Counted from the first letter of the stretch, positions 45,340 through 54,072 are shown. The stretch is DNA of 64,000 nt from Herbinix sp. (GCA_029240245.1 JARBTJ010000006.1:1-64000), one strand, 5' to 3'. Numbers and translations: made by a program. Notes: a model not told the origin generated them from the letters alone.

Positions 45340-47481
45340 TTAACGCAACATAATCCGTGAGCCGTTGTACGAAATGGCTCTCTTTTCCGTAAGGCTTGCG
45401 CGAAAATTAAAAATACCGGCATAACCTTTATTATCCCAAGCACCACCATAGGTTATAAGATAGGTAACATTCTCTTTTGCCAGGTTATACCAGGCATCAC
45501 AGTAATAAGAATGCGTCGAGGCTCCGTGACCGATTTCCGAGGGAAACATAATCAATGGGTTGTTATCATCATAACCCATTTTTTTAATGATCATATTCGA
45601 GGGATCACCAAATTGCTGCGCGGATAGCTGCACTTTTTGAACCGGAAGCGAATAGCTGATTTCAACCGTTTTTCCCGTGGCATATTTAAGATATAACTTG
45701 GAATTTTTGACATAGGCATTGTCAAGGATAATAAATACATTCCCCCAGAGATTTTCAATACCTCGATATTTGAAGGACGTATGTCCGCTTGCTCCTTCGA
45801 TGGAGCCGGTGGCATAAGGAAGCTTGTCCGTTTCACCATTCCGGCATGGAAGACAGGTGATACCTGTTTCGCCCTTCTCGATATCAATCGGGTTGCCGGT
45901 GAAAGCGATTTCTAAAGTCTGATTACCATGAGCACGAATTGATGTAATTATTCTTTGAAAACGATCCGATTTATTCATATAATCCTTCCATTGCTTTAAT
46001 ATACTGACAGCATCACCCTCACGAAACCGACGGGTCATGTTAGTATCTTTAACAATGATACGGTTCGTAGCCAATTCTGACTTGACAGCATAATAAGAGG
46101 TTGATTTATCCTTTAATAGATAAGGCAAGTAAACATTACCGGTAAATATGGACTGGGAGTCCAAAACTGCTGTTTCTACAAGGAAAAGTCTCTGCAGGGT
46201 CAGGATGGATAAAAGGTCGCATTCGGTAAAGCCTTTGGAATTTTTGATTAAATCCCGCAATTTATGCATGGATTTACGGATTAGAGGGTATGAATTGCTA
46301 ATACTAATCAGTCTACCGCTTCTTATTCGTGATAAATACGTACCGATATAGATATGATCGACAGTGCCGGTCTCGGTGTTAAAGGAGGGATCAAGGGTAA
46401 AGTCCTTTTGCTCAGTTGCACTGATCCATAGGTATTCGTAATCATCAATGATTTCACGCTTACAATAAAACTTCGGAATCTCCACCATGACATTACCGTT
46501 GAGACCATTAAGCAAAAAGCCCTCCTCTCCCCAGTAGGTAATCTTGCGCTTTCCGTTCTTCAGAATTTTTACATTGCATACCTTAATGTCAGACCATGGA
46601 TAGATCGAATCAAAATCATTCTGATAAGGGGTCGCATTGCTATTACCGATAACACAGTTAAAGTGAAGGTTTTTCGCATCTTCAATACGTTCGCAAATTG
46701 GATTGCTGTCCTTAGTATTAAAGCGTACACCATAAATTCCGGTATGGATGATATTCTTTTCATCATCTGCCCAGGAATAGGTGAGCCTGCAGGTATCTGG
46801 GCTGACCGAAAGTTGGAAGCCGGTGAAAATAACGGCGTTATTGATGTGAATCGTATGGTTACCATGTTTGGTCATATGGGACCAGATACCGTTCTCAAAT
46901 ACAAGGGAGTCGTTCTTATTTAATTCGGGTAAATCAAATGCCATCTCCTCGAAGGGCTGATAACTGGTTGGAATTTTACCGTATTCAATCTGCAATCTAT
47001 GATCCAGTTCGGTATCTTCTTCATCGAGACAAGAGTAATACACTCTTGCGTAAACGGCATTTTCAGGTATATCAACTTTGGATACGGTTTTGTCATGTAG
47101 GACATCGGATACCTTTTTATATTTTTGGGCTAGTCCGACATCCGTGATAATAGAACCGTCCGAAGTTTTAAATTGCCAGGTAGATCGGTTATGAGCAGTT
47201 CCGCTTAAGACAAGGCTTTTGCCTTGGCTTGCCAGTATAGGAAACCATTTTGTGGTTCTGTACTTTAAAGAATCCGGTTTCAATAACTTCTTCTTTCCAA
47301 ATTCCAGATAACCATTGTCAAAGCTCCCGTTGAATAAGTTTTTACCGTTGATGGTTAGTATAGGCTTAACATTATCATGAAGTGGAGCTAACGTTAATTT
47401 TAGGTGATGTAAAGGCTTTATCATTAGTAGGCGGTTGAAACTATCAGTTTGTTCCGTCACATGTGCATTTCTAATTTTCAT
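45340..47481 (-). CDS. phage-tail/receptor-binding-like protein with C-type-lectin-like end
   Basis: 713 residues from ATG 47481. Residues ~30-145 look like a phage structural carbohydrate-binding module ending in the typical RLQIEYGKIPTSYQPFEE. The middle (VMVEIPKFYCKREIIDDYEYLWIS, then DHIYIGTYLSR) and the C-terminus (GIENLWGNVFIILDNAYV ... ITYGGAWDNKGYAGIFNF ... GSRIMLR) resemble the sulfatase-modifying-factor/C-lectin fold of phage adhesins and diversity-generating-retroelement target proteins. No other phage gene, reverse transcriptase or template repeat is visible in the window. Secretion signal absent. A solitary phage-derived adhesin or tailocin remnant is inferred. Confidence 0.7.
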   Translation of the reverse strand: MKIRNAHVTEQTDSFNRLLMIKPLHHLKLTLAPLHDNVKPILTINGKNLFNGSFDNGYLEFGKKKLLKPDSLKYRTTKWFPILASQGKSLVLSGTAHNRSTWQFKTSDGSIITDVGLAQKYKKVSDVLHDKTVSKVDIPENAVYARVYYSCLDEEDTELDHRLQIEYGKIPTSYQPFEEMAFDLPELNKNDSLVFENGIWSHMTKHGNHTIHINNAVIFTGFQLSVSPDTCRLTYSWADDEKNIIHTGIYGVRFNTKDSNPICERIEDAKNLHFNCVIGNSNATPYQNDFDSIYPWSDIKVCNVKILKNGKRKITYWGEEGFLLNGLNGNVMVEIPKFYCKREIIDDYEYLWISATEQKDFTLDPSFNTETGTVDHIYIGTYLSRIRSGRLISISNSYPLIRKSMHKLRDLIKNSKGFTECDLLSILTLQRLFLVETAVLDSQSIFTGNVYLPYLLKDKSTSYYAVKSELATNRIIVKDTNMTRRFREGDAVSILKQWKDYMNKSDRFQRIITSIRAHGNQTLEIAFTGNPIDIEKGETGITCLPCRNGETDKLPYATGSIEGASGHTSFKYRGIENLWGNVFIILDNAYVKNSKLYLKYATGKTVEISYSLPVQKVQLSAQQFGDPSNMIIKKMGYDDNNPLIMFPSEIGHGASTHSYYCDAWYNLAKENVTYLITYGGAWDNKGYAGIFNFRASLTEKRAISYNGSRIMLR

Positions 47482-47675
47482 AGGCAAAATCATCCTTATT
47501 ATAGTAAAAGTTGGTATATGTCTATAATTATATCATAAAATGAAAAAATTGGTTGCTTTTAATTATAAAATATCTATAAATATTCTTTTTATACCTTATC
47601 TTCAAATAAACTTTAAACAGGCAAGAGTTAAGTTCGAAACCATTCCCTTACCCCTTCCATAGGAGAAAAAACAAC

Positions 47676-47720
47676 TTGACATTTTAAGGTATTTGCTATA
47701 TATTTTGATTATCAAAATAT
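47676..47720 (+). promoter_or_regulatory. promoter and FabT operator of the fab operon
   Basis: TTGACA (47676-47681), 17-bp spacer, TATATT (47699-47704). Overlapping the -10 and start point is TATTTTGATTATCAAAATAT (47701-47720), a palindrome broken only at its centre and matching the known FabT box. FabT binding would block polymerase, so the operon, including fabT, is autoregulated. FabT recognition is family knowledge; the overlap is seen directly. Confidence 0.9.
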
Positions 47721-47755
47721 TTGCAATACAAAACATATGCTTAGGAGTGGAGCAC

Positions 47756-48217
47756 GTGAAGGAAAAATTAGTTGAAATTAATAAGATGCTTGTAGAGGTA
47801 TATGATGATGTAAACCACATCGAAGAATTTTCAATCAAAAAAGGTGTCTTCAGTGATTTGTCCATTACCGAAATTCATACAATTGAAGCAGTTGGGCTTT
47901 ATGGTTCAAAAACAATGTCTGAAGTTTCTGCAGAATTAGAGATAACTATGGGTACACTAACAACAGCAGTTGACAAGCTGATTAAAAAAGGATATATGCT
48001 GCGGAACCGCAGCAACACAGACCGTAGAATTGTAAATGTCAGCCTGACAAAGCGTGGAAAACTGGCTTACCGTATTCATGAAAAATTTCATTTGGATATG
48101 GTGGAAGCCATCATTGATGATTTTTCGGCGGAGGAGGAAGAAATTCTACTTACGGCTCTTAGAAAACTCAACATGCATTTGAAGGATATTTATACGGCAG
48201 CAAGGCGCGTTGATTAG
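47756..48217 (+). CDS. fabT: MarR-family fatty-acid regulator
   Basis: 153 residues from GTG 47756 with AGGAGTGG upstream; an earlier in-frame ATG would lie in the operator and is rejected. The MarR winged helix is visible (SITEIHTIEAVGLYGSKTMSEVSAELEITMGTLTTAVDKLIKKGYMLRNRSNTDRR with the wing Asp-Arg-Arg). FabT represses fab genes when bound to long acyl-ACP. Assignment rests on family, place at the head of the fab operon and the FabT box in its promoter. Confidence 0.93.
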   Translation: MKEKLVEINKMLVEVYDDVNHIEEFSIKKGVFSDLSITEIHTIEAVGLYGSKTMSEVSAELEITMGTLTTAVDKLIKKGYMLRNRSNTDRRIVNVSLTKRGKLAYRIHEKFHLDMVEAIIDDFSAEEEEILLTALRKLNMHLKDIYTAARRVD

Positions 48218-48257
48218 TAATTTGATCACGCAGCAAAGAATATAGGAGGACTCCACG

Positions 48258-49238
48258 ATGTTACATGCGACGATTATTGGTACCGGAAGCTATGTGCCAA
48301 GTAACGTTATGACAAACGAGGATTTGACTAAACTGGTAGAAACAAGTGACGAATGGATTGTATCCAGAACAGGTATCAAAGAGAGGCGAATTTCAACCGG
48401 TGAGAAGACCTCTGATTTAGCTTATGAGGCAGCTTACAGAGCATTACAAAGCTCCGGACGAAAAGCAACGGATATAGATTTGATTATATGCGCAACCATT
48501 ACACCGGACTATTTCATGCCCTCCGTAGCCTGCATGGTTCAGGGAAAGCTTGGTGCGGGAAGGGCTGCCGCTTATGATCTGACCGCTGCCTGCACTGGAT
48601 TCGTATTTGCTTTGGTTACGGCAGCGCAGTTTATTGAAACTGGAATGTATACGAATGTTTTAGTGATTGGCGCTGATACGAATTCCAAGATACTTGATTG
48701 GAAGGATCGCTCCACCTGTGTGTTATTCGGTGACGGAGCTGGCGCAGTCGTATTATCTGCATCCGAAGAAAAAAAAGGCATTATCGCAGCTGATTTAACG
48801 AGTGACGGAAGTAAGCACTCTATTCTTGTAAGTCCTGCAGTACCGCTTTCAAACCCCTATATTCAAGACGAGATCGAAAGCTTTAATCCGAGTATCCGTA
48901 TGCAGGGACAGGAGGTATTTAAATTTGCGGTACGTATCGTATTGGAAAATATCGAAGCGGTTCTTAAAAAAGCTGATTTAAAAGCCGAGGACATTAAATA
49001 TATCGTACCTCATCAGGCAAACAGGAGAATTATCGAGCATGTCGCTAAGTGCAGTGGAATTCCGTTAGAAAAATTCTACATTAATTTGGACCGTTATGGA
49101 AATACTTCCTCAGGAACCATCGGAATCGCATTGGTGGAAATGCTTCAGGACAATATGCTGCAGCCGGGAGATAAAATTATCATGGTAGGCTTTGGCGGAG
49201 GAATGACTAGCGGTGCTGTTCTTTTAGAGTGGAATTAA
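48258..49238 (+). CDS. fabH: beta-ketoacyl-ACP synthase III
   Basis: 326 residues; ATAGGAGG upstream. FabH condenses acetyl-CoA (or branched acyl-CoA) with malonyl-ACP to start fatty acid synthesis. Catalytic triad segments: Cys in LTAACTGFVFAL (about residue 112), His in YIVPHQANRRII, Asn in LDRYGNTSSGTIG. N-terminus GTGSYVPSNVMTNEDLTKLVETSDEWIVSRTGI is typical. About 500 bp, including a MITE-like copy, separate it from acpP. Confidence 0.96.
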   Translation: MLHATIIGTGSYVPSNVMTNEDLTKLVETSDEWIVSRTGIKERRISTGEKTSDLAYEAAYRALQSSGRKATDIDLIICATITPDYFMPSVACMVQGKLGAGRAAAYDLTAACTGFVFALVTAAQFIETGMYTNVLVIGADTNSKILDWKDRSTCVLFGDGAGAVVLSASEEKKGIIAADLTSDGSKHSILVSPAVPLSNPYIQDEIESFNPSIRMQGQEVFKFAVRIVLENIEAVLKKADLKAEDIKYIVPHQANRRIIEHVAKCSGIPLEKFYINLDRYGNTSSGTIGIALVEMLQDNMLQPGDKIIMVGFGGGMTSGAVLLEWN

Positions 49239-49410
49239 GCCTTAACCGGTTAATAATTTAACATAGAATATCAAGTTAATAGGAAGACTGATAACATTAG
49301 TAATAATAACTAAACCAATGGAAATATCAGCTTCACTGTATGTTTCTGACAGAAACGTTAAAAATAAGGTAGTAATTCATAAGGAAATACATCCTTGTGA
49401 ATTAATATAC

Positions 49411-49562
49411 AAGGCGATTGCGAAACTCAAAATCTGTATTAATTTCGCACACAACATATACTACTCCGGAGCGGAAGTTAAGCCCGTAGGAAGCGTTGGA
49501 GCGGAGGAATAGTATGTGTTGTGTGTGCAATAGCAATAACTATATTGTTTCGCAAACGCCTA
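49411..49562 (+). repeat. MITE-like element, copy 6 (best-preserved)
   Basis: About 150 bp. Terminal repeats GGCGATTGCGAAAC (49413-49426) and GTTTCGCAAACGCC (49547-49560) match at 13 of 14 positions. Inside, CACACAACATATACTACTCC is nearly complementary to GGAGGAATAGTATGTGTTGTGTG, so the whole element folds into one long hairpin with an apical GGAAGTTAAGCCCGTAGG. AATTAATATA flanks it on both sides (49400-49409, 49563-49572). No open frame of note. It separates fabH from acpP and would be in the fab transcript. Confidence 0.92.
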
Positions 49563-49733
49563 AATTAATATAAACATCGGAAGAAATTTCGATTCTGCCA
49601 AACAAATCATTGTGAGGCGATGCAATTAGTAGTTTCACAGGTAGATTTGCTAATGCAGTTTTACAAATTCGGATTATCCGGGAGTCAGAACTCCCCAAAA
49701 CACAAATTAAATTAAATTTAGGAGGATTTTAAA
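49563..49733 (+). other. acpP leader
   Basis: AT-rich stretch after the element with a small hairpin GGGAGT-CAGA-ACTCCC (49680-49695) and an AGGAGG ribosome site before acpP. A separate acpP promoter is possible but none is convincing. Confidence 0.35.
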
Positions 49734-49970
49734 ATGGATTTAAACAAAATCAAGGAATTAGTTGCAGAACAATTAGGAGTTGACGTAGCAGAGCTTACCG
49801 AGAGCACTTCATTAAAGGATGATTTAAATGCAGATTCCTTAGATCTTTTTCAAATCATCATGTCCTTAGAGGAGGAATTCGGTATCGAAATTCCTACTGA
49901 AGATACAGAAAGCATCCGTACCATCGGTGATATTGAAAGTTACTTAAACAGCAAAAACGAAGAGGCTTAA
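49734..49970 (+). CDS. acpP: acyl carrier protein
   Basis: 78 residues, strongly acidic; the phosphopantetheine Ser lies in LNADSLDLFQ (residue ~37). ACP carries growing acyl chains for all Fab enzymes encoded downstream. AGGAGG precedes the ATG. The stretch after its stop codon holds the unusual Shine-Dalgarno repeats before fabK. Confidence 0.95.
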   Translation: MDLNKIKELVAEQLGVDVAELTESTSLKDDLNADSLDLFQIIMSLEEEFGIEIPTEDTESIRTIGDIESYLNSKNEEA

Positions 49971-49993
49971 TAAGTAAAGCATAGATAAGTACC

Positions 49994-50162
49994 GGAGGAA
50001 TACCTTCTGTCGACTTGCGAGGAAAACCTTCGAAAGCAGGAGGGTATTTTACTTTCTACACTTATGACAGGAGGAAAATCCTCCAAAACCAGGAGGAAAA
50101 TCCTCCAAAACCAGGAGGAAAATCCTCCAAAACCAGGAGGAAAATCCTCCAAAACCAGGAGG
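49994..50162 (+). repeat. tandem Shine-Dalgarno/anti-Shine-Dalgarno array before fabK
   Basis: Four identical 22-bp units at 50069, 50091, 50113 and 50135, each with core GGAGGA-AAA-TCCTCC and spacer AAAACCA, then a fifth AGGAGGA (50157-50163) that is the fabK ribosome site, 12 bases before the ATG. Two decayed units precede them (near 49994 and 50019). Each unit can fold on itself, and each CCTCC can instead pair with the next GGAGG, so the last CCTCC may cover the fabK site. Not a CRISPR: unit spacing has no unique spacers. Confidence 0.92.
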
Positions 50163-50174
50163 ATATGGTAGAAA

Positions 50175-51107
50175 ATGAATTCACGTATATGTGAACTGTT
50201 AAATATAGAATACCCCATTTTCCAAGGAGCAATGGCTAGAATATCCGATGCCTCATTGGCAGCGGCTGTATCGGAAGCAGGTGGACTTGGAATTATTGCA
50301 GGGGGTACTGCACCGGTTGATTATGTTCGCGCGGAAGTACGTAAAGCAAAGGAACTTACGAAAAAACCCTTTGGCGTAAATATTATGTTACTCAGTGAAA
50401 ATGCAGATGCAATCGCTGCTATGGTATGCGAAGAAGAAGTTAAGGTAGTCACAACAGGCGCTGGCGCACCGGGAAAATATATGGAAATGTGGAAGGATCA
50501 TGGAATTAAGGTAATCCCGGTGGTTCCATCGGTAGCAATTGCAAAGCGAATGGTACGCAGCGGTGCAGACGCAGTAATAGCCGAAGGTACCGAATCCGGC
50601 GGTCATGTGGGTGAATTGACCACGATGGTTCTTGTTCCGCAGATTGTAGATGCTGTAGCTGTGCCGGTGATTGCAGCCGGAGGAATTGGTGATGGAAGAG
50701 GTATCGCAGCGGCATTTATGCTGGGGGCAGAAGGTGTTCAGATCGGAACCCGCTTTTTAACGGCTCATGAGTGTACCGTTCATCCTAATTATAAGCAGAA
50801 AATATTAAATGCTAAGGATATCGATACTGTGGTTACCGGACGTAGTACGGGACATCCGGTTCGAACCTTAAAGAATAAATTAAGCCGCAAATTTGCAGAG
50901 CTAGAAGCTTCCAATGCACCCGTCCAGGAAATAGAACAACTGGGAGTCGGAGCACTTGCGAAAGCAGTTGTCCAGGGCGATACAGAATTCGGCAGTATCA
51001 TGGCCGGACAGATTGCGGCTATCGTAAACAAGGAACAAAGCTGTAAAGAGATTATAACCGAAATGCTTACAGAGGCAGAAGCATTGCTTCATAAGGAGTG
51101 GAGGTAA
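50175..51107 (+). CDS. fabK: enoyl-ACP reductase II (FMN-dependent)
   Basis: 310 residues. FabK reduces enoyl-ACP with NAD(P)H and FMN, the last step of each elongation cycle; no FabI is present in the cluster. Nitronate monooxygenase-like TIM barrel: EYPIFQGAMARISDASLAAAVSEAGGLGIIAGG at the N-terminus, DAVIAEGTESGGHVG near 145, VIAAGGIGDGRGIAAAFMLGAEGVQIGTRF with phosphate-binding loop. The ribosome site is the last member of the tandem array. It is followed by fabD after 2 bp. Confidence 0.96.
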   Translation: MNSRICELLNIEYPIFQGAMARISDASLAAAVSEAGGLGIIAGGTAPVDYVRAEVRKAKELTKKPFGVNIMLLSENADAIAAMVCEEEVKVVTTGAGAPGKYMEMWKDHGIKVIPVVPSVAIAKRMVRSGADAVIAEGTESGGHVGELTTMVLVPQIVDAVAVPVIAAGGIGDGRGIAAAFMLGAEGVQIGTRFLTAHECTVHPNYKQKILNAKDIDTVVTGRSTGHPVRTLKNKLSRKFAELEASNAPVQEIEQLGVGALAKAVVQGDTEFGSIMAGQIAAIVNKEQSCKEIITEMLTEAEALLHKEWR

Positions 51108-51109
51108 TT

Positions 51110-52051
51110 ATGGTAAAGACCGCATTTATATTTTCCGGGCAGGGGTCCCAGTATATCGGAATGGGAAAAGAGCTATATGATAATTTTCCAGTCTGTAAAC
51201 AAACCTTTGAAGAAGCAAGTGACAGCCTTCAAATGGATTTAATGCAGCTTGTATTTCATGGCCGTAAGGAGGATTTGGATCTTACGGAGAATACCCAGCC
51301 GGCAGTTGTCACAACCTCAATCGCAGCGTTTCGAGCTTTCTCCGAATGTGGAGTCGTACCGGATGTCGCTGCAGGCTTAAGCCTGGGTGAATATTCTGCA
51401 TTAACTGCAAGCGGTGTGTTTGCATTATCCCAAGTGGTTCCATTGGTAAGAAAACGCGGACGTTTCATGCAGGAAGCAGTTCCGGAGGGCATCGGCAAAA
51501 TGAATGCTATCTTAGGCTTATCGGAAGATAAGGTTAGAGAAGCTTGCTTAGAAGCGAAAGCCTTTGGCATCGTAGAGGCGGCTAATTTTAACTGTCCAGG
51601 ACAGACTGTCATCGGTGGTGAAATTAAGGCTGTCGATGAAGCAGCGAGAATTGCTAAGGAAAAAGGAGCTATGAAGACAATTGATCTTACCGTAAGTGCT
51701 CCGTTTCATACCTCCATGTTAAAACCGGCTGCAGATAAGTTGAAAAATGAGTTAGAACCGTTAACCTTAGGTGACTTAAAAATTCCTGTGATCAGCAACG
51801 TACATGCTGACTTTATAAAGAGCTCCGATGAAGTAAAAGAGCTTTTATATCGCCAGGTAATGAACAGTGTTCTATGGGAGCAGACCATAAGAAGGATGAT
51901 TGATTACGGTGTCAGAAATTTTGTTGAAATCGGACCGGGTAAAACACTATCGGGTTTTGTAAAGAAGATCGATCGTGGTCTTGGAATTTATAATGTAGAA
52001 GATATGGCTTCCCTAGAAGCTGCTGCTTCAGCGTTGAAAGCGGCTAAATAG
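51110..52051 (+). CDS. fabD: malonyl-CoA:ACP transacylase
   Basis: 313 residues from ATG 51110 (GTGGAGGT upstream). Transfers malonyl from CoA to ACP. GQGSQYIGMGKEL opens the protein; catalytic Ser in GLSLGEYSAL (about residue 90), Arg in RKRGRFMQ, His in SAPFHTSML (about 201). Adjacent to fabK and 16 bp before fabG; co-transcribed. Confidence 0.97.
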   Translation: MVKTAFIFSGQGSQYIGMGKELYDNFPVCKQTFEEASDSLQMDLMQLVFHGRKEDLDLTENTQPAVVTTSIAAFRAFSECGVVPDVAAGLSLGEYSALTASGVFALSQVVPLVRKRGRFMQEAVPEGIGKMNAILGLSEDKVREACLEAKAFGIVEAANFNCPGQTVIGGEIKAVDEAARIAKEKGAMKTIDLTVSAPFHTSMLKPAADKLKNELEPLTLGDLKIPVISNVHADFIKSSDEVKELLYRQVMNSVLWEQTIRRMIDYGVRNFVEIGPGKTLSGFVKKIDRGLGIYNVEDMASLEAAASALKAAK

Positions 52052-52067
52052 AAAGGATATAATAACT

Positions 52068-52808
52068 ATGCTGAATGGTAAGATTGCAGTTATAACCGGA
52101 GCAGGCAGAGGTATTGGCAGAGCGATTGCCTTACACTTTGTTCAGAACGGAGCAAAGGTAGTAGTAAATTACCGAAGCAGTATTACCCAGGTTGAGGAAT
52201 TACTGGAGACGATTAAGAATGCCGGCGGAGAAGCAATTGCGGTTCAGGCAGATGTAAGTCGGGATGAACAGGCAAAGGAGTTAATCGTGACGGCAGTGAA
52301 ACAATTCGGAAGGCTTGATATATTGGTAAATAATGCCGGAATTACGAAAGATAATCTTCTTATGCGTATGTCTGAGGCAGACTTTAACAGCGTCATTGAT
52401 ATTAATTTAAAGGGTACATTTTTATGTACAAAATACGCTTCAACTGTTATGCTGAAACAAAAGAGTGGTAAAATAATCAACATATCCTCAGTGGTAGGTG
52501 TGACCGGAAATGCGGGGCAGACGAATTATGCTGCATCAAAGGCCGGAGTCATCGGACTTACCAAAGCAGCAGCAAGAGAATTGGCTACCAGGGGGATCAC
52601 GGTAAATGCTGTTGCACCGGGCTTCATTGAAACTGACATGACAGATCATCTTCCGGATAAAGTAAAGGAAGCAAGTATTTCAAATATTCCGTTGAAGCGT
52701 TTTGGTAAGGCAGAGGAAATTGCAGGTGCTGTCAGCTTTTTGGCATCTGAAGCAGCAAACTATATTACCGGCCAGGTACTTATGGTTGATGGTGGCATGG
52801 TAATGTAA
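52068..52808 (+). CDS. fabG: 3-oxoacyl-ACP reductase
   Basis: 246 residues, short-chain dehydrogenase. NADPH-binding TGAGRGIGRAIA at residues 10-21, NNAG at ~87, catalytic Ser in NISSVVG, Tyr and Lys in NYAASKAG, and C-terminal YITGQVLMVDGGMVM. Reduces beta-ketoacyl-ACP. GAAAGGAT upstream; 22 bp before fabF. Confidence 0.97.
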   Translation: MLNGKIAVITGAGRGIGRAIALHFVQNGAKVVVNYRSSITQVEELLETIKNAGGEAIAVQADVSRDEQAKELIVTAVKQFGRLDILVNNAGITKDNLLMRMSEADFNSVIDINLKGTFLCTKYASTVMLKQKSGKIINISSVVGVTGNAGQTNYAASKAGVIGLTKAAARELATRGITVNAVAPGFIETDMTDHLPDKVKEASISNIPLKRFGKAEEIAGAVSFLASEAANYITGQVLMVDGGMVM

Positions 52809-52830
52809 CATAGATAGGAGGATACCATTT

Positions 52831-54072
52831 ATGGATCATAGAGTAGTCGTAACCGGGATGGGCGCAATTACCCCAATTGGTAATAGCGTCAGGGAATTTT
52901 TTGATAATGTAAAGGCAGGAAAATGTGGAATTGATTTTATCAAAGCTTTTGATACAGAGAATTATGGTGTAAAATTAGCTGCAGAGGTAAAAAACTTTGA
53001 GCCCAAGAATTATATGGATGCAAAGGAAGCCAGAAGAATGGATCGTTTTTCCCAGTTTGCTATAGCAGCAGCGAAAGAAGCAGTAGAGGATTCCGGTTTA
53101 GATTTAGGTACAATTGATATGGATCGCTTTGGAGTAATCGTAGGATCAGGAATCGGTGGCCTTGATAATATTGAGAAGGAAGCAAAGAATTTATTCGATA
53201 AAGGTCCCAGACGCATTAACCCCCTGTTTATTCCTATGATCATATCTAATATGGCTGCAGGAAACGTTGCTATTAAATTTGGAGCAAGAGGTGTTTGCAC
53301 GAATATTGTGACTGCCTGTGCTACCGGTACTCATAGCATCGGAGAAGCTTTCCGTAGTATTAAGCATGGTTATTCCGACGTTATGCTGGCAGGAGGGACA
53401 GAAGGATCAATTACACCTCTTGGAGTGGCAGGTTTCGCATCTTTAACTGCGCTATCAACAAGTACAGATCCAAACAGAGCCTCCATACCGTTTGATAAGG
53501 ACAGGGATGGTTTTGTTATGGGAGAAGGTGCCGGAATTCTTGTTCTTGAGCAATATGAGCATGCAGTAGCAAGAGGAGCTAAAATCTATGCTGAGGTTGT
53601 CGGTTATGGTGCAACCTGTGATGCATATCATATCACTTCACCGTCTCCGGAAGGACATAGCGGAGCAAAGGCTATGACACTTGCAATGCAGGAGGCAAAT
53701 ATTACGTCAAAGGATTTGTCCTATATTAATGCTCACGGAACCAGTACACCAATTAATGATAAATTCGAGACAATAGCAATGAAAAAGGCGATGGGTGAGG
53801 ATGCATATCATATAGCAATCAGTTCCACGAAATCAATGATTGGACATTTGCTTGGTGCAGCAGGTGCAGTTGAAGCAGTTGTTAGTATCAAGGCTATTGA
53901 GGAAGGTTATATCCCGGCAACCATCGGATTAGTAAATCCGGATGAGGATTGTGATCTGGATTATGTTCCGGGTACCGGAAGAAGCCAAAAGGTATCCTAT
54001 GCCATGTCAAATTCACTGGGCTTTGGCGGCCATAATGCAACTCTTATCTTTAAAAACATGGAGGTATCATAG
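52831..54072 (+). CDS. fabF: beta-ketoacyl-ACP synthase II
   Basis: 413 residues; AGGAGGATA upstream. Elongating condensing enzyme. Catalytic Cys in VTACATGTHSIGEAF (about 163), His in NAHGTSTPINDKFE (about 303) and in STKSMIGHLLGAAGAVEAV (about 340). C-terminus SNSLGFGGHNATLIFK is typical. The stop codon shares bases with the accB start (TAGTG). Confidence 0.97.
   Translation: MDHRVVVTGMGAITPIGNSVREFFDNVKAGKCGIDFIKAFDTENYGVKLAAEVKNFEPKNYMDAKEARRMDRFSQFAIAAAKEAVEDSGLDLGTIDMDRFGVIVGSGIGGLDNIEKEAKNLFDKGPRRINPLFIPMIISNMAAGNVAIKFGARGVCTNIVTACATGTHSIGEAFRSIKHGYSDVMLAGGTEGSITPLGVAGFASLTALSTSTDPNRASIPFDKDRDGFVMGEGAGILVLEQYEHAVARGAKIYAEVVGYGATCDAYHITSPSPEGHSGAKAMTLAMQEANITSKDLSYINAHGTSTPINDKFETIAMKKAMGEDAYHIAISSTKSMIGHLLGAAGAVEAVVSIKAIEEGYIPATIGLVNPDEDCDLDYVPGTGRSQKVSYAMSNSLGFGGHNATLIFKNMEVS

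Noticed and set aside
45340-47481. Diversity-generating retroelement or prophage
   Set aside because: No reverse transcriptase, template repeat, capsid, integrase or attachment site is visible; only the lectin-like protein is present.
49465-49490. Match of the MITE core GGAAGTTAAGCCC to the loop region of 5S rRNA
   Set aside because: Only about 13 bases match, the surrounding 5S structure is absent, and other copies vary in this stretch. Likely chance.
50069-50162. Tandem 22-bp repeats as a CRISPR array
   Set aside because: The units are contiguous and identical with no unique spacers; no cas genes are near. The GGAGG/CCTCC content and position at the fabK start point to translation control.
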